A stretch of 35,256 nucleotides of DNA, from positions 1 to 35,256 of the forward strand of contig JBKPCR010000485.1 in assembly GCA_046727435.1 (NCBI GenBank). Reading direction: 5' to 3'. This stretch comes from CAVPRW01 sp046727435 [NCBI: bacterium] (lineage in GTDB: Bacteria; Tectomicrobia; Entotheonellia; J063). The number at the start of each line of letters is the position of its first letter. Position 1 is the stretch's first letter. The notes beneath the pieces were generated by a model, which ran no database searches, was not told the origin of the DNA, and saw nothing but the letters and a program-made list of their open reading frames with translations. This document shows, piece by piece, positions 33,426 to 35,256 of this stretch. Position numbers and translations under genes: made by a program.

Positions 33426-35256
33426 TCATCGGTCCGATTTCTCGGTCTTCTTGCGAGGTTTCCGGGCGTCCTTGGCATCGATGCTCAAGAAGTGGCCCCA
33501 CACGTATGAGCGCAGTTGGTCTATCATCTCACGCAGCATACCTCGTAGATTCTCCACAAAATTTCCGACGCTCAGTGTGATTGCCGTGCTGCCTGCGGAT
33601 GGCCTCTCACGCCTCGCGAGCAGCCCTTCCAGGGAACGTGTACGGCTCCCTTCAGGGGGCACACGCAGATAGCGCATCGTCTGTTGAGCAATCGCGCTAA
33701 ATACCGGGGCAGCAGCGACACCCCCCCAGGCTACCCCCGCCTGTGGTTCATCGATACTGACCAGAATGGTGGCTCGCGGCTGTTCGGCCGGAAGATAGCC
33801 GACAAACGAGGCTATGGATTTCTGCGAAGAGTATTTGCCCAGCGCCGCATCAAACTTCTGTGCTGTTCCGGTCTTGCCTGCCACCAGATAGCCATCCACC
33901 GCCGCCGCTCTACCGCTCCCCCGTGTGACCACCCCCTGCAAGATGTTGGTAACCTGACGCGCAGTTGGCTCCGAGATGACGCGACGCCCCTGTACTGGTG
34001 CAGTTTCACGGATGACTTCGCCGTCCTTGATGACAGCCTTGATTAGGTGTGGCCGCATGAGTATCCCACCGTTGGCCAGAGCGGAAAAGGCGGTCGCAAG
34101 CTGCAATGCCGTCACTGCCAATTCCTGACCGATCGACAGCGAAGCTAGCGAAACCTCAGACCACTGTTGCGGTGGCCGCAACAAACCGGAGGCCTCACCT
34201 GGGAAATCAATGCCGGTCCGGCTGCCGAGACCGAAGCGGGTCAAGTAGTCGTACAGCCGCTCATTTCCCAAGCGCTGCCCGACTTTAATGGCTCCGACGT
34301 TGCTTGATTTCTCAATTAGCTCGCGAAACGTGAGCCAGCTGAATTTCTCATGATCCCGAATGGTAAGAGTCCCCACCTGAATGCTGCCTTGCTCGCCGAA
34401 GAACAGGTCATCTGGGCGCACCAACCGCTCTTCAAGTGCGCCTGCAGCCACCAGCGCTTTGATGGTGGAACCCGGTTCAAATGTATCCGTGATGTTGCGT
34501 TCGCGCCAGGCCTTTGCTGTCGCCTCGCGAAAAATGTTGGGATCGAAGGCTGCCTCATTGGCTAGCGCCAGAATTTCCCCGGTGAATGGGTGCATCACCA
34601 CGGCTGTTCCGCCGCGGGCACCCAGGCGGGTGATCTGCGCTCGGAGTTCACGCTCGGCGACAAATTGAATGCGTTCATCGAGCGTCAACACCAGGTCGTG
34701 TCCCTGGGGGAGCCTCCGTAGCGCGGCGGAGCGTAGTACGATCGGACGTCCACGCGCATCGCGGTCCAAATTGACGCGCACCGTTTCGCCAGCCAGTGTA
34801 CTCTCGTAGCCGTGTTCAATGCCCTCTAATCCTGCCTCATCGGTTCCCACAAACCCGATCACCTGCCCGGCCAGGGCGCGCTTGGGATAGAAACGTTGGC
34901 TTTCGCTCACGAAGCCGACGCCCTTGAGCCCCAGCGCCCGCAGGGCGGCGGATTCGTCAGGAGGGATCTTGCGTTTGAGCCAGGCAAATTGGCGATCACC
35001 TTGCACCTTTTCCTGAATCGTCGTGTCCTTGAGCCCCAAGGGGCGGGCCAGTTGGGTTACCACCTCGGGACTAGCCGAAAATTCACCGGGGTTGATGTAG
35101 ATCGACTCGCGATCAACGCTGAGAGCAAGCTCGCGCAGCCGTCGGTCGTATATCGTGCCACGCTTGCCGTGCAGTTCAGCGCTTTTCTGATGTTGGCGTT
35201 CGGCCAGACCGGATAAGAGATGGTGTTGGAGAACTTGAATGTCGAACAACCGCGCT
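33426..35256 (-). CDS. ftsI: Septal transpeptidase FtsI/PBP3 (5'-partial at window edge)
   Basis: A class B penicillin-binding protein that cross-links septal peptidoglycan as partner of FtsW. The frame is open to the right edge, so the cytoplasmic tail and membrane anchor are cut off. Visible residues begin just after the anchor (FDIQVLQHHLL), followed by the pedestal KRGTIYDRRLRELALS. The transpeptidase motifs, numbered from 35249, are STIK (261-264, acyl-enzyme Ser261), SSN (315-317) and KTGT (459-462). After the catalytic domain (ending about 535) comes a 70-residue tail with an amphipathic LRGMLREMIDQLRS segment and a lysine-rich end. I see no clear PASTA repeat in it. murE follows after 26 nt. 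Confidence 0.95.
   Translation of the reverse strand, partial: ARLFDIQVLQHHLLSGLAERQHQKSAELHGKRGTIYDRRLRELALSVDRESIYINPGEFSASPEVVTQLARPLGLKDTTIQEKVQGDRQFAWLKRKIPPDESAALRALGLKGVGFVSESQRFYPKRALAGQVIGFVGTDEAGLEGIEHGYESTLAGETVRVNLDRDARGRPIVLRSAALRRLPQGHDLVLTLDERIQFVAERELRAQITRLGARGGTAVVMHPFTGEILALANEAAFDPNIFREATAKAWRERNITDTFEPGSTIKALVAAGALEERLVRPDDLFFGEQGSIQVGTLTIRDHEKFSWLTFRELIEKSSNVGAIKVGQRLGNERLYDYLTRFGLGSRTGIDFPGEASGLLRPPQQWSEVSLASLSIGQELAVTALQLATAFSALANGGILMRPHLIKAVIKDGEVIRETAPVQGRRVISEPTARQVTNILQGVVTRGSGRAAAVDGYLVAGKTGTAQKFDAALGKYSSQKSIASFVGYLPAEQPRATILVSIDEPQAGVAWGGVAAAPVFSAIAQQTMRYLRVPPEGSRTRSLEGLLARRERPSAGSTAITLSVGNFVENLRGMLREMIDQLRSYVWGHFLSIDAKDARKPRKKTEKSDR

Overview
This 35 kb window comes from a moderately GC-rich, Gram-negative-type bacterium that makes meso-diaminopimelate peptidoglycan: its MurE carries the DNPR substrate motif. 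A cobalamin-dependent ribonucleotide reductase, a form II CO-dehydrogenase-like molybdenum hydroxylase and a dcw cluster followed by pgeF would fit an uncultured deep-branching lineage (Methylomirabilota, Rokubacteria or Tectomicrobia-like). That placement is inference from gene content only.
Layout. 1-180: start of an XPB-like helicase running off the left edge (-). 735-7624 (+): acyl-CoA ligase coupled to a DUF2283 protein, a YvcK-like protein, then a promoter-driven three-subunit molybdenum hydroxylase operon (2Fe-2S, molybdopterin and FAD subunits) closed by a terminator. 7827-11201 (-): an accessory island with a VapBC toxin-antitoxin pair, a PD-(D/E)XK-like nuclease candidate, an orphan protein, a frameshifted protein-kinase remnant and a small helical protein. 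11383-15546 (-): nrdJ preceded by two STAS-type regulators, one with a winged-helix tail and one fused to a GHKL ATPase. The first of these has a strong promoter with a 14-bp palindrome at the predicted transcription start. 15567-16491: gene debris (the C-terminus of an ABC solute-binding protein, and a probable frameshifted membrane protein) and a small orphan gene. 16807-20431: an agmatinase-family enzyme behind a near-consensus promoter, a HIT protein, an FmdB zinc ribbon, KhpA, a 759-bp gap and nicotinamidase. 20601-21341: a crotonase-family enzyme.
22578-35256 (-) is the division and cell-wall (dcw) cluster, transcribed ftsI-murE-mraY-ftsW-murG-murC-murB-ftsQ-ftsA-ftsZ, with pgeF following. 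It makes the UDP-MurNAc-peptide and lipid I/II precursors, flips or polymerises them at the septum, and assembles the Z ring. murF and murD are absent from their usual slots (murE/mraY and mraY/ftsW), and ddl is absent between murB and ftsQ. The two junctions missing murF and murD are 81-83 nt, while most others are 26 nt or less or overlap.
The least explained parts are the decaying island at 7.8-11.2 kb and the STAS/GHKL pair next to nrdJ. No tRNA, rRNA, CRISPR array or complete insertion sequence was seen.
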